Part shown: one piece after another, positions 24,466-35,423 of the stretch
How the letters are laid out: each line of letters opens with the position of its first letter
Numbering within the stretch: the first letter of the stretch is position 1
NCBI GenBank assembly: GCA_025738555.1
Contig: JAOVFP010000005.1
Span: forward strand, 2,356,001 to 2,420,000
Direction: 5' to 3'
Origin: Cyathus striatus
Taxonomy: Eukaryota; Basidiomycota; Agaricomycetes; Agaricales; Nidulariaceae
Length of the DNA stretch: 64,000 nucleotides
Notes under the pieces: generated by a model
What the model was told of the DNA's origin: nothing
The model's input: only the letters and a program-made list of their open reading frames with translations
The model's database searches: none
Made by a program: the position numbers and the translations under genes

Positions 24466-24941
24466 GTATCCCCCTTTTAGGGCCGAGCCCATGAGGTCAT
24501 ACTGCCTGCAAGAAGATATAACTAAAAATAATACAAGAAATCCTATTGGTCAGTGAATGTTCAAATAAGAGAACATATGCACATCTGGTACCTTTCTAAC
24601 CCCCATCATGGATAAGAGTGTCAATCCAGCAAATATTTCTTCAGAGGAGTTTGCTGCTTTCCTAGCCTATCAGATGGCCAACCAGCAGGCAGAAACTTCA
24701 ACTCTGGCCTCCCAGAGTAGTTCTGGAAAGCCAAGACCAAAGCCGAGGCCAGTAAATCTGGCTCCTAGATGCAGGAATGTTGTGTACATCAACATTCCAC
24801 TAGCACTGATCCCATCTGTCTGTTCTGGTAAGGTGGCAAACATAGTTGTGCTGCAGGTCAAAAATCTGACAGAGATGGGTATTGGGAGTGGGCTGGAAGT
24901 GTCAGGAGAGGTGGCAGGATCTGGATATGAGCTGTATATTT

Positions 24942-26362
24942 CACTCCTCCACGAGATCAGGTGGACTCCACCTGGACTCTACCTGGACTCTACCTGGACT
25001 CCACTGAACTCAAGTGTCTAAGCTGTATGTAGACTCTATTGTTACATGTGTGTGAAAGTGTGACATGTTGAAAAATGTTGGAAAAAGCGTGACATGTGTG
25101 ACAAGCGTGGGAAAAGTGTGACATGTTCGAAAAATGTCACATATCACAATCATCACACTTGCCACACTTTTCGAACATGTCACACTTTTCCCACGCTTGT
25201 CACACATGTCACGCTTTTTCCAACATTTTTCAACATGTCACACTTTCACACACATGTAACAATAGAGTCTACATGCAGCTTAGGCACCACACTTTTTCTA
25301 ACATTTTTCAATATGTCACACTTTTCCAACATTTTCCAACATGTCACACTTTCACACATGTGTGACAAGTATGATGACTGTGGGAAACACGTTACAACTA
25401 TGACAATAGAGTCTAGATACAGCTTATACACTTGAGTTCAGTGGAGACCAGGTAGAGTCCAGGTAGAGTCCATGTAGAGTCTAGGTAGAGTCTGATTGCT
25501 TGAGTCCAGGTAGAGTCCAGGTGGAGTCCAGGTAGAGTCTAGGTAGAGCCTTACTCTACCTAGACTCTACATGGACTACCTGGACTCTACTGAACTTGAG
25601 TTTACTAAAGTCCAGGTAGAGTCCAGGTAGAGTCCATGTAGAGTCCAGGTTCAGTCTAGTTACTTGATTCTACTAAAGTCCAGGTAGAGTCCAGGTAGAG
25701 TCCATGTAGAGTCCAGGTTCAGTCTAGGTACTTGAGTTTACTAAAGTCCAGGTAGAGTCCAGGTAGAATCCATGTAGAGTCCAGGTTCAGTCTAGGTGCT
25801 TGAGTTTACTAAAGTCCAGGTAGAGTCCAGGTAGAGTTCAGGTAGAATCCATGTAGAATCCAGGTTCAGTCTAGGTGCTTGAGTTTACTAAAGTCCAAGT
25901 AGAGTCCAGGTAGAGTTCATGTAGAGTTCAGGTTCAGTCTAGTTACTTGATTCTACTAAAGTCCAGGTAGAGTCCAGGTAGAGTCCATGTAGAGTCCAGG
26001 TTCAGTCTAGGTGCTTGATTCTACTAAAGTCCAAGTAGAGTCCAGGTAGAGTCCAGGTAGAGTCCAGATAGAGTCCAGGTTCAGTCTAGGTGCTTGAATT
26101 TACTTAAGTCCAGGTAGAGTCCAGGTAGAGTCCAGGTAGAATCCAGGTGGAGTCCAGGTGGAGTTCAGTTGCTTGAGTCCAGTGGACTCCAGGTGCAGTC
26201 CAGCTCACACCTGGAGTCCACCTGAACTCTATGTAGAGTCTATTATTTTCTATATGTAAAGTCCAGGTGAAGTCCAAGTAGAGTCCAAGTAGAGTCCAAG
26301 TGAAGTCCAAGTAGAGTCCAGGTGGAATCTACATGGAGTCTACATGATTTCGTGGAGGAGTG
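24942..26362. repeat. large foldback element of the AGGTAGAGTCC family
   Basis: It begins CACTCCTCCACGAGATCA and ends with the inverted counterpart TGATTTCGTGGAGGAGTG. The left part carries GACTCCACCTGGACTCTACC-type words and the right part their reverse complement. A tandem block at about 25440-26340 repeats a unit of roughly 85-115 bp built from GTCCAGGTAGAGTCC, GTCCATGTAGAGTCC and CTTGAGTTTACTAAA. It splits the antisense accessory gene. The right border continues TAATGACC, as in the small copy at 12.3 kb. Confidence 0.65.
25018..25287. repeat. nested near-perfect hairpin of TGTGACATG words
   Basis: Arms of roughly 120 bp, centred near 25150, begin AGCTGTATGTAGACTCTATT and return as its inverted counterpart AATAGAGTCTACATGCAGCT. 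The arms hold TGTGACATG and GAAAAGTGTGACATG words. A third, partial copy follows at 25290-25430. The word usage resembles the core of the palindrome at 35.4-36.6 kb. Confidence 0.6.
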
Positions 26363-27305
26363 TAATGACCTCAATATGAGGCAGAAAGTGGAGAGAACAT
26401 TGGCAAGGGCAAGGGTAAAGGTAAAGGTAACTCTGGGGAGCCAAAGGAATGACAATACCCTCATACTGTTCCCTGCACAAACTTTCAGGATCAGGGAACT
26501 GAGTGTTACTGACTAAGGGAGTCAAACAGGTGAGTAAATCACAATTATCAGTCTGTATAGCTTATAAGAACTCCCTGTAGTGCTTGCATTGCTTGTGGAG
26601 TGATTAAGGGAAAATGTTCCCTTAGTACTCAAGGCCAGAACAAAGCCAGAGTGAGTTCCACCCCATCTGTGCATTTGGAACACTCAGATACCCACATGGG
26701 TCCCCCATCCATTGCACCATCTCATCAGTTGTCTCATCAAAGCATGAAGCGGGCTCAGATTGATGATATGAATGACAAGTTCATTTGTCCTTCATCTGCA
26801 GTAGTGAGTCCATTGTTCTGATCCTCTAGTGCAAATGATTCTGCTAATCTGGTCTCCTTGTCCACTTCCATGAATATTGCAACATCCATTCTAAGCGCAA
26901 TGTGGCTGCAGAACAATACTATCATCTCTTTGCAAAGGGAGATAATCACTCAACTCAGAAACATTGTGGATACCAATCATCAAGTGGTAGGCAAACTTGG
27001 TAAGTTATCTCAAGTCATTGCTGAAGTATCTGAGCATGTTGTCCATGTTTCCAACATCGAAACCCTGCTTGCAGAATGCCTCCAGGATCTGGATACATAT
27101 GAGGAAGTTGTAACAGGTTCCAGAATTGCATTGGAAGGTGAGGTAGTAGCTCAGGTCGAGTCACAGATGCAGAGGGAGTGATGGAAATGGTTGTAACATG
27201 TTACCAAAGAACTATTGTACTTGTATCTCGCTTTTTGCTTGTTTTTCATTGTTTTTGGTTTTTGTATAAGGTGAAACTGCAAGCAGATAATAAGTAATGT
27301 GAAAG

Positions 27306-29220
27306 TTAAGAAATAGGAGTAGGGCCAGGCTTATCCAGATAGCAGGAGTGGAACTCTTCGACGATATCCATAGCATGTTCCAGTTCCATGGCCAGAAGCC
27401 ATGAAAACTCTTCATTGGTCCCTTCATACCCTAGCCAGTGTACATAGTACCTCAGTTTGCAATGCAAACAACAATCCAGTTTAGAGTCCAAAATTTCCGA
27501 GACCTTGTATTCAATATCACCATCAATCTGGACAGGTGGTGGTGGTGGAATAATGTGATCTGAGATAGTATTTTCAGTATTGGGTTCAAGCATGGATACA
27601 TGGAATACTGGGTGGACTGCATGAAATTGTTCTGGAAGGCACAAGGTATGTGAATGCAATCCAGCAAGTGCAATGACTTCAAAAGGTCCTAGGAACTTTT
27701 CTGCAAGTTTCTGGGATGGTTGGGTTGTCTGGAAGTACTTGGCTTTAATGTATACCTTTGTCCTGATGGGGAATGCAGGTGTGGGTTTGCAATGCACATT
27801 GGCAGGTGCTTGTTAACATTTCTGTGCACTGAGTATTTCAGTCCAAAGCATCTCATGAAGTTCCTTGAGGTTTACAGCAAAGTGCAGGCACAAGTGGAAG
27901 TGAGATCATGTTCCAGATGTATTGCAAGGTTTGGGTGATAACCCTTGTTTGCATAGAACAGTGAAATTCCTGTGGTTGTGCTCAGTGCATTATTGTAAGC
28001 AAATTCAGCAAGAAGTAAGAGATCACACCAGTTATCCTGCTGGTAGTTGCAGTAGGCCCAAAGGTATTGTTCCAGAGTTTTGTTTGTGCATTCCATTTGG
28101 CCATCACCTTCAGGATGATAACCTGATGTGAAATGTAAAGTAATGTCAAGGGCCATACCAAGAGAATGGAAGAAATGCAACACAAACTCAGAACCACAAT
28201 CAGAAGTGATGTGTTCCAGGACTCCATGCTTGGAAAAGACATGAAGTACGAATAGAAGCACAAGGTCAGAAGAAGAGCATGTGGTATGAGTAGGAATGAA
28301 GATAGACTGCTTGGAGAAATGATCCACAATAATGAATATAGAATCATACTTGGAAGCTGATGATTTTGGAAGTTGATCTATGAAATCCATAGATATTGAA
28401 TGCCATGAGTGTCCAGGAACCAGAAGTTGTTTCAGGGTTCTGTATGGGCAGTGGTGCTGTGGTTTGGAATGCATGCAAGTATTACAAGACTTACAATAGT
28501 CCTTTACAAATGTCCATATAAGTGGCCAAGTATATTCATGTCGAATTAGCTTGAGGGTCTTGTTCTGTCCAAGGTGTCCTGAAAGCAGGTGGTTGTGTTT
28601 GTACTGTAAAACCTGAAGCCGAAGGGTTCCAGAGTCTGGAACATAGATCTGGTTATCTAGATGGAGGAAACCATCTGGGGTTACAGTCCAACAATTCTCA
28701 GGAGTCCACATTCAGATAACTGCAACTGGGTCATTAGGGAGAGCTGATATGTCAGTATGTAACTGTTTGATGTCCTTGATGATACTAGCATGAAGAGCAG
28801 GTACAATAAGTGAGGTTGCTCAGAGAGAAGTGATAAGCTGTTCCTGGGTGAACACTGGATGATAGTTGTGCAGATTGACCTTAGCATAGTTGCTATCCCT
28901 CTCTTTAGGGTAGACATCCCATCATATAGTCAGAGCATCTGGCTTTGCCCCAAGTTTTCCAGGTTGAAAGCAGATCACTAGATTGAACTGGAAAAGATAC
29001 TCAGACTATCAGGCTTGTCATCAGGATAAGATCTTGGTTGTGGAAAAGTATTCCAAGTTCTTGTGGTCTGTGACAACATCAATAGGTGAACCAGAACCTT
29101 CCAAGTAATGACACCAGACTTGGAATGCTTTGAAGATAGCAAGCAGTTCCTTGTCATGGGTGTCATAGTTTAACTCAGGAGGTGTAAAGAAGTGCATTGG
29201 GGTCTGAAAGAGTTGAAGTG
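27306..29220 (-). pseudogene. Gypsy pol remnant: RNase H, integrase, chromodomain
   Basis: Reading from the right: an RNase H block (NYDTHDKELLAIFKAFQVW, then VVTDHKNLEYF) appears without any reverse transcriptase before it. The integrase follows, with an HHCC zinc-binding motif (HNHLLSGHLGQNKTLKLI, then CKSCNTC), the first catalytic Asp in SMDFIDQLPKSSASKYD, the second in TSDCGSEF, and the Glu in a GQMECTNKTLEQYL context. The end is a chromodomain (YYVHWLGYEGTNEEFSWL), which in chromoviruses targets integration to modified histones. TGA and some TAG stops, plus frameshifts near 27.85 kb, break the frame. Pol lies on the minus strand between gag and the antisense accessory gene. Confidence 0.85.
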
Positions 29221-29229
29221 TTGAGTCTT

Positions 29230-30834
29230 ACCTGCATTGGCTGCACACAAGGGGGAACAATGTGGTCCTCGGCTTGTGTGGTGTCCAGAGGACCACTTCC
29301 TATTTTTTTGAACCCAAAACCGGGTTGGAAAGAGGTGCAGACCTGTGGGTCATGGGACCTGCAGAAGCCAACATAGGAGCCAAAGCAGGTAACCTGGGTG
29401 CCTGGGCTCTAGCCCTGAAAGAGGCAGAGTGGGGACATTCCTTGGTGCAATGCCCCAGATTCCTGCAGAACAAACATAGATTGTTGTCCATGTGATGCTG
29501 ATGTTCTTGTGGCAAGAGTTTGCCATCTCAATCAACCTTGTCGTTTGGTTCTGGTCTCCATTGCTGGGGAGGCTGCAAGGAATGAGGCAGGTGACTACCA
29601 GCATGGTGGGGATAGCTTGGATGGGGTGCATATTGACCTGAAACGAGGTGGGAAGGCACTGGGGTGACTGTGGGGCAGTTTGTGGGAGCTCTAGCAGAGC
29701 TATCCGGAACCTGCAGACCCTGAGGCTGGTGGGATTCCTGCATATGTTCAGACTGGTGTTCCCAGTACCAACTTGAGCTAGCTTAATCATCCTGTGCTTT
29801 GTGGTAGGTTTCCCAACATGAGAGATCTCATCCTTAATGTGACCCAGAAACCCAGAATAGAGTCAGTGGCATAAGGATTTATCATCCCAGTCAGTGTGCT
29901 GCACAAGCCTGTTGAACTGTATAAGATACTTGGACAGTTTCTGCAAATCCTTCATAATGAGGACATCCAGATCATTTTCAGCATCCCCTTCCAGGTTTGC
30001 TAACCCAAAGTTATCCTCTAGCATGACAATGAAAACCTCCCAAGAGTGAAGGAACTCATCATCAGTGTAGGAATTGGAGAGGGTCAGCATAATGAGCTGA
30101 AGTGCCATATCCCAAAGATATGCAAGAGTGAAGTTGACCTGGGAGTGTCCATCTGAGTATTGTGAAGGATTATTCCAGAAGTAAATTTGGCACTGTGTAA
30201 TGAACTGCTCCAACTTCTCAGCACTGGAGCCATCAAAAGTATCTGGCTTTTGAACATTATGTTCCCAATGTGATCCTGACATACCCTGAGTGGATTCTGC
30301 AACTCTCAAAAGAGCTTCAGCAAGCCAGTCTTCCCAGGAGTGGCATGCAAGAGGTGTGTGCCTGGGACTGTTGACATCATCCTCATCACCATCATCCCCT
30401 GAGTCTGAGAATGGTGGAGATGGAGGATTGGGCTGAGAAGGAGGTGGAGGTGGGGGGCCAATGGTACCACCATCGGAACCATGACCCTCAGAAGTTTCCC
30501 AGTCTGCTGCAACTGTACCATATGGTGGTGGGGTGCCATCTGGAGGAGCCTGAGCAGATCTGAGGTTCCCAGCTGCAGGAACAGAGAGCAATTGAGCAGA
30601 AGTCAAGGGTGGACCCAGGAAAGTAGCACTAGGAGGTGATGCTGGGCTGGGTGTAACCCAAGACAGTGTAAAAGGTAGAGAACCTGAAGTACTCCATGGA
30701 GGCTGTTGCCTCATAGCTGCACAGGTGGCACAAGCACCCACAGCATTGGTATGACTAGCAGTATGTGCTGTGTGAGTAACCGAAGTCCCAGTTGGAGCCA
30801 TAGTAGAAGAGATATCCAAGGTATTAGTATTCAT
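29230..30834 (-). pseudogene. Gypsy Gag with CCHC zinc knuckle, decayed
   Basis: The frame starts MNTNTLDISSTMAPTG only a few bases inside the 5' LTR. It has a Pro/Ser-rich N-terminus, an acidic stretch (DSGDDGDEDD), and a Gag core (NVQKPDTFDGSSAEKLEQFI, then FTLAYLWDMALQLIM). A frameshift near 29.8 kb and a TGA before DGKLLPQEHQ precede the zinc knuckle CLFCRNLGHCTKECP. Shortly after, near 29.22 kb, the sequence passes directly into RNase H, so protease and reverse transcriptase have been deleted. Gag forms the virus-like particle and binds the element's RNA. Confidence 0.8.
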
Positions 30835-30838
30835 ATAC

Positions 30839-31582
30839 TGTTACATACTGATTCTCTTCCTACTGGGAAATGAATGTGAAGATGTCCAGAGGGTGTGGGA
30901 GAACTATAACAGAAACCCAAAGTGAGTACAGGTATGGAAATGTAGAGTGGGAGTGCAGAAAGAATCATGGCTTCAGCTTATGTGCTGCATCTCTTGGATA
31001 TCCCCAGGGAATGGTTTGTATTTCATGGAAGATGATATAAGACAAAGGAAACATTCCAGAGTATAAGACAAGGCTTCTCCACTACACTAGGTAGCAGAAG
31101 AGAAACCTGAAGGAAAATCCAGAGCAGGTTTTGGAACTTAAGTGTAGGAAGAAGTGTATGAAGATGATATGAATACTGAAGACTACTTATACTAAGTAGG
31201 AACTTGTAGGTATGAATGTAAAAGTATAATAAAAAGTAGAAGTCAAAGAGATAGGTAGAATATAAAAGCTGGGCAAAGCGGAGTAGGGGTGCAAATGACA
31301 TGCTCAGAATGAAGAATAAGGAACTAATCTACAAAGGCCATAATGAAACATACAAGTGAGAATAGAAGAGAGGAGTAATATAATGATGATGTGGTGAGGC
31401 CATCATAAGAGAAACTATGTATCTGGGATACCTGATAGAAAACCCAACAGGTTCTGGGTATGTTCCCAGGCAGGAACATTCAGAAGTGTAAACCTGTAGC
31501 AGGTATGTTCCAGGAATGGATTGGATATGTTGGAAGGTCACATGGGAACATCAGCACGATGTATCTGGACATGGATATAACA
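30839..31582 (-). repeat. 5' LTR of the chromodomain Gypsy element
   Basis: 744 bp, the same length as the 3' LTR, and followed by the GGCCT duplication. None of the 14 CpGs of the young solo LTR's first 160 bp is preserved. The two LTRs differ at scattered C/T and G/A positions, consistent with CpG decay after insertion. Confidence 0.9.
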
Positions 31583-31587
31583 GGCCT

Positions 31588-32282
31588 GTCTGATGTGAAC
31601 TAGTCCATATTCATGCAAATAATGTAAAATTCTATTCAAAAATGAGCAACACTTCATAATTATTGAATCAGTAAAAGTACAATTATATAGTACTATCTTG
31701 TTTATAGAGTTACTACAATATATGAAAGATGTAAAAGATTAAAAGTAACATCAAGAAAATAAAATACAACAAGAAATAAATGTAAGAAAATGATGAAAAT
31801 GAAAAAAATTGAAAAAAAGATGAAAACATAACTAACATGGGATAATCAGAAAAAACATAACCTTTGATGGGTGAAGTAAAACAATTTGTCCAATCACAGC
31901 CATGGAAAAAATTTGATAAGTTTAATCTGCATAATATAACCTGTCCCATAATAGAAATAGTATCAAAGTCACATAATCCTGCTCTTAAATGATTTGGAAT
32001 CCATAAAAGTATATCACCATTCCTGCTTTTAACCCAGCCATCATTATGACATGAGGCATATATACAGGGTCCCCCAAGTGAAAATAAAATTTTGAAATGA
32101 TCTAAATAACAACAAATTTAGATAATTATCACATAACATCCATCAAAATAAAATACATACTGGGAGTCAATTGAACATTTTTTAGGTTTTTATTGTGCAA
32201 AAAAAAGTTACTCATTAAAAAATCAATACATTTATGATGGATACTGCAAGCAAATTATTTAGTTCAAATTAATTGTTTTCAT
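31588..32282. other. AT-rich 3' flank of the NACHT-WD40 gene
   Basis: A/T-rich sequence with long A runs on the plus strand. The 78-codon minus-strand frame at 31713-31949 encodes only Phe/Leu/Tyr-rich low-complexity sequence and is not supported. No terminator signal can be assigned with confidence. Confidence 0.35.
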
Positions 32283-34157
32283 TTAAATTGTAATAAATGT
32301 TACATACTCTTGAATAGATAGTTTTATACTGGGAAAGATCATATGATTTTCCTGAAATGGACCAGTGGTAATTTGGCTACCTTCCACATTCTGTGTCCTC
32401 ACAGATTTATCAGACAAGCCAGATACCACTTGCTTTCCATCTGGAGAAAATGCTACAGACTCAACTGAGGATGTATGCCCCTCACATGAACCAGCAGCAA
32501 CCTGACCACTTTCCACATCCCATATTCTCACAGTTTTATCATGTGAGCCAGATACCACCTGCTTTCCATCTGAAGAAAATGCTACAGACTCAACTGAGAA
32601 TGCATGCCCCTCAAATGGACCAGCAGCAACCTGACCACTTCCCACATCCCATATTCTCACAGTTTTATCATGTGAGCCAGATACCACCTGCTTTCCATCT
32701 GAAGAAAATGCTACAGACTCAACTGAGAATGCATGCCCCTCAAATGGACCAGCAGCAACCTGACCACTTCCCACATCCCATATTCTCACAGTTGTATCAT
32801 CTGAGCCAGATACCACTTGCTTTCCATCTGAAGAAAATGCTACAGACTCAACTGAGAATGCATGCCCCTCAAATGGACCAGCAGCAACCTGACCACTTCC
32901 CACATCCCATATTCTCACAGTTGTATCATTTGAGCCAGATACCACTTGCTTTCCATCTGGAGAAAATGCTACAGACAAAACTGAGGATGTGTGCCCCTCA
33001 AATGGACCAGCAGCAACCTGACCACTTTCCACATCCCATATTCTCACAGTATTATCCCATGAGCCAGATACCACTTGCTTTCCATCTGGAGAAAATGCTA
33101 CAGACCAAACTGAGAATGCATGCCCCTCAAATGGACCAGCAGCAACCTGACCACTTTCAACATCCCATATTCTCACAGTTGTATCATCTGAGCCAAATAC
33201 CACTTGCTTTCCATCTGGAGAAAATGCTACAGACCAAACTGAGTCTGTATGCCCCTCAAATGGACCAGTAATTAATTTACCAGTAACTCTGTTCCATATT
33301 CCAGCAGTGTTATTCCTAAGCCCTGCAAGAATTTTTGTTCCATCAGCAGAAATTGTAACACTGGTGACTGCTGATGTATAGTGGTAAATTTCAGTTCCTT
33401 TATATCTCCAATATAGCTCACTGTCACCCAATCTAGAAACTGTATTTCTAAACATAGTGTGATATTGAATGTAGATGACTGTTTTAAGTGGTGTAAATGG
33501 TAGTGCAGAAAGATATATATGTGGGGCACTTGTGGTAATTGGATCATAGAAATGCTTGATAAATTCAATAGCATCATAAATGAACTCTTCTACTTTTCTT
33601 TCATTCTGTATATTCAAAGTTATTAATTGTAATATGCAACTTATAGTTTACTCACATTAATACAACATTTCAATTCTCTCAATAGCCACAGTGCTCTAGG
33701 TATTTCATCTAGCAAACTCATAACTTCAAGCCAGTACAAAAACTTTTCATACAAGAAGGTTATAATTTCTGCTGTGGTTTCTTTACTATTTTTAAGACTT
33801 GGAATATCCATCTTATGCAATGGCCAATACATGCTGCAGTATTGTAAATAATTTGGTATGTGCCATTGAATTTTTTCAGATAAATTTTCTACATCTTTGT
33901 TTTTGACATATGATGTCTCCAGTTCACAGATATTGAACTTCAATTTATTGTTCATTATTTTATATATTGTGGTTTCCATTTTAATGGAAAGAAATGCTTT
34001 GTCTATTTTATACTGCTCTATTGAGCATTTTTCTGTTAAAAACTCCACAAAGGATAAGTGCCTTGTAGTTACTTTTTCATCATTGATGGAAAGTACAGGT
34101 TGCAGGTATCCCAATATTATTTCAATTTTATCATTCAGGTCTTCATTGATCTTATCA
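32283..34157 (-). pseudogene. NACHT-WD40 STAND protein gene, C-terminal half (WD40 propeller)
   Basis: Continuation of the gene at 45776-46977, separated from it by an 11.6-kb transposon. The segment resumes at DKINEDLNDKIEIILGYLQP. It has one intron (about 33611-33660) between RELKCCIN and NERKVEEF, a helical linker, one degenerate WD unit (SAVTSVTISADGTKILAGL), and then seven units of 43 residues of the form SVAFSPDGKQVVSGS...TVRIWDVESGQVAAGPFEGH. The seven units are almost identical at DNA level. WD propellers of such STAND proteins sense ligands, as in HET-E of Podospora. The stop follows IQEYVTFITI. Apart from the insertion no defect is seen. Confidence 0.9.
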
Positions 34158-34733
34158 CTAATGTATGGAAACCCGGAGCACCACGCTCAGAAGCATCAAA
34201 ATATTTCATGCTCCGAGCATCGGCTGCTCGGCAGATCACTTATTCCTTCACTTAGATATGTGTGCTCCGGTAATGAAATTCGGTAGTGACTCGCCTCGGT
34301 CAGGTTTTTTTAATAATAGCTAGAGGTGTACAAATAGAGTCAAATTGATGATTACATAAGCATGGTCACGAGCGTCGTTTCCTCGAAGGCAACGATGCTC
34401 ATGACCAGAATGTACAAATAGGTACAAACAGAAGCAAGGAGAGAGCGAACATGTTGTGCAATAATACTTTCTCTACTCCTGGCCTCAGAAAGGACCCAAG
34501 AAGAGGGGAGAAATATATTATATGTAAAGAGAATCAACAAATATTAATTCAAACAACTGCATGTAAGGTTTTCATACACAACATTGAAACTTCCAATTAA
34601 ATTTAGACCAGAATAATAATAGCACTGTAAAGGTTAATGAAACAGTGATCTGTTAACTTGTATACTATGTATTTCCAATTGGTACACAAGAGGAAACAGA
34701 GCTACCTAAAAGATGGTAACTATAACTGGAGTA

Positions 34734-35419
34734 CTAGCTAGATTTATCATCCACATTTAGCCCATCAAGATCAAACCAAGAACAGTACTTGTTACAGGCA
34801 TGCTCAGTTCGAAATTTGTCAAATGCAGAGCCAATATTTCCACCACCAAACAAATTTGCTTCATCTTCTAGCAGTCTTTATCCAAAATTGGTAAGATAAA
34901 ATGATAGATTTCATTGTATATAAAATACTTACGGTGCAGTCATAATCTGTGGGTCAGATAACAGTGTTGAGTTTCCTGTATAATCGTCAAAATCATATTA
35001 TGTCATTAAAATAGTGGTATACATACCTTGAAGATCAGATACATATGCTAAACCACCTGTTTTCTCATACTGAACATGTTGAGTAAAGGACAAAAACTCT
35101 GCTATAAAATAAAGTGGATCCACTTCTGCAAGTAGTGGTATTGCAGATCCATTGTGTATGAATTTGATGAATTCAGAGCTCCCCCCATTACAATCTTCAA
35201 TCAACTCCTCAACAAGGTAAACTCTGCACATTGTTGTTACTTTTCCACCAGATTTTGTAGCCGTTGAGTCATGTACAATTGCTACACCTGCCTTCACGAA
35301 GTGCAGTTGAGGAACTTCAAATGGAGGTGATCCTTTTGCTGATATCACCTGTGATATGTATGAGTATGTATGGGATAGTAATGATGCAGCCCAGTAGAAA
35401 ACATTTGCTTCACACTGCA
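34734..35419 (-). pseudogene. alpha-kinase, C-terminal half of the catalytic domain
   Basis: Continues from 36603 across a foldback insertion. It reads CEANVFYWAASLLSHTYSYI, VYLVEELIEDCNG (catalytic-core region), SEFIKFIHNG, FLSFTQHVQYEKTGGLAYVSDLQG, then, after short introns near 34980-35030 and 34880-34935, STLLSDPQIMTAP and LFGGGNIGSAFDKF, then HACNKYCSWFDL. These are hallmark motifs of the alpha-kinase (MHCK/eEF2-kinase) fold: the DPQI motif, the C-terminal glycine-rich GxGxxG, and zinc-binding His and Cys residues. Alpha-kinases phosphorylate Ser/Thr. The family is expanded in Agaricomycetes with unknown roles. The gene ends KSS-stop close to the left TIR of the carrying element. Confidence 0.85.
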
Positions 35420-35423
35420 TGCA

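Larger units (their letters stand above)
24608..27181 (+). pseudogene. accessory gene antisense to gag-pol in the Gypsy element
   Basis: The frame begins MDKSVNPANISSEEFAAFLA. It is interrupted at 24942-26362 by a foldback repeat and resumes as a basic Gly-Lys run (GKGKGKGKGKGNSGEPKE), then TVPCTNFQDQGTECY and LRESNR, with an intron near 26530-26560. The C-terminal part (26846-27181) looks like a coiled coil (SILSAMWLQNNTIISLQREI, then TQLRNIVDTNHQVV). Internal stops at about 26448, 26512 and 26819 are all TGA. The product is unknown. Its place between the integrase end and the 3' LTR, on the opposite strand, suggests a retrotransposon accessory protein, possibly nucleic-acid binding given the basic tract. 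This role is inference. Confidence 0.55.
23722..31582 (-). mobile_element. chromodomain Gypsy LTR retrotransposon, internally deleted, TSD GGCCT
   Basis: Two 744-bp LTRs lie at 23722-24465 and 30839-31582, in the same orientation. The whole is flanked by GGCCT at 23717-23721 and 31583-31587. Gag and pol lie on the minus strand, so 30839-31582 is the 5' LTR. A polypurine tract (AAAAGGGGGA on the minus strand) lies directly inside the 3' LTR at about 24466-24480. No TGG-type primer binding site is visible after the 5' LTR. The pol region lacks protease and reverse transcriptase. An extra gene on the opposite strand fills 24.6-27.2 kb. Stop codons and CpG loss show that this copy is inactive. 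Confidence 0.9.

Noticed and set aside
26104..26464. Minus-strand ORFs with repeated LDSTWTLLGLHLDSTWT-like text
   Set aside because: They are translations of the AGGTAGAGTCC tandem array, not a repeat protein.
32393..33271. 292-codon plus-strand ORF with internal repeats
   Set aside because: It is the antisense shadow of the seven near-identical WD40 units on the minus strand.
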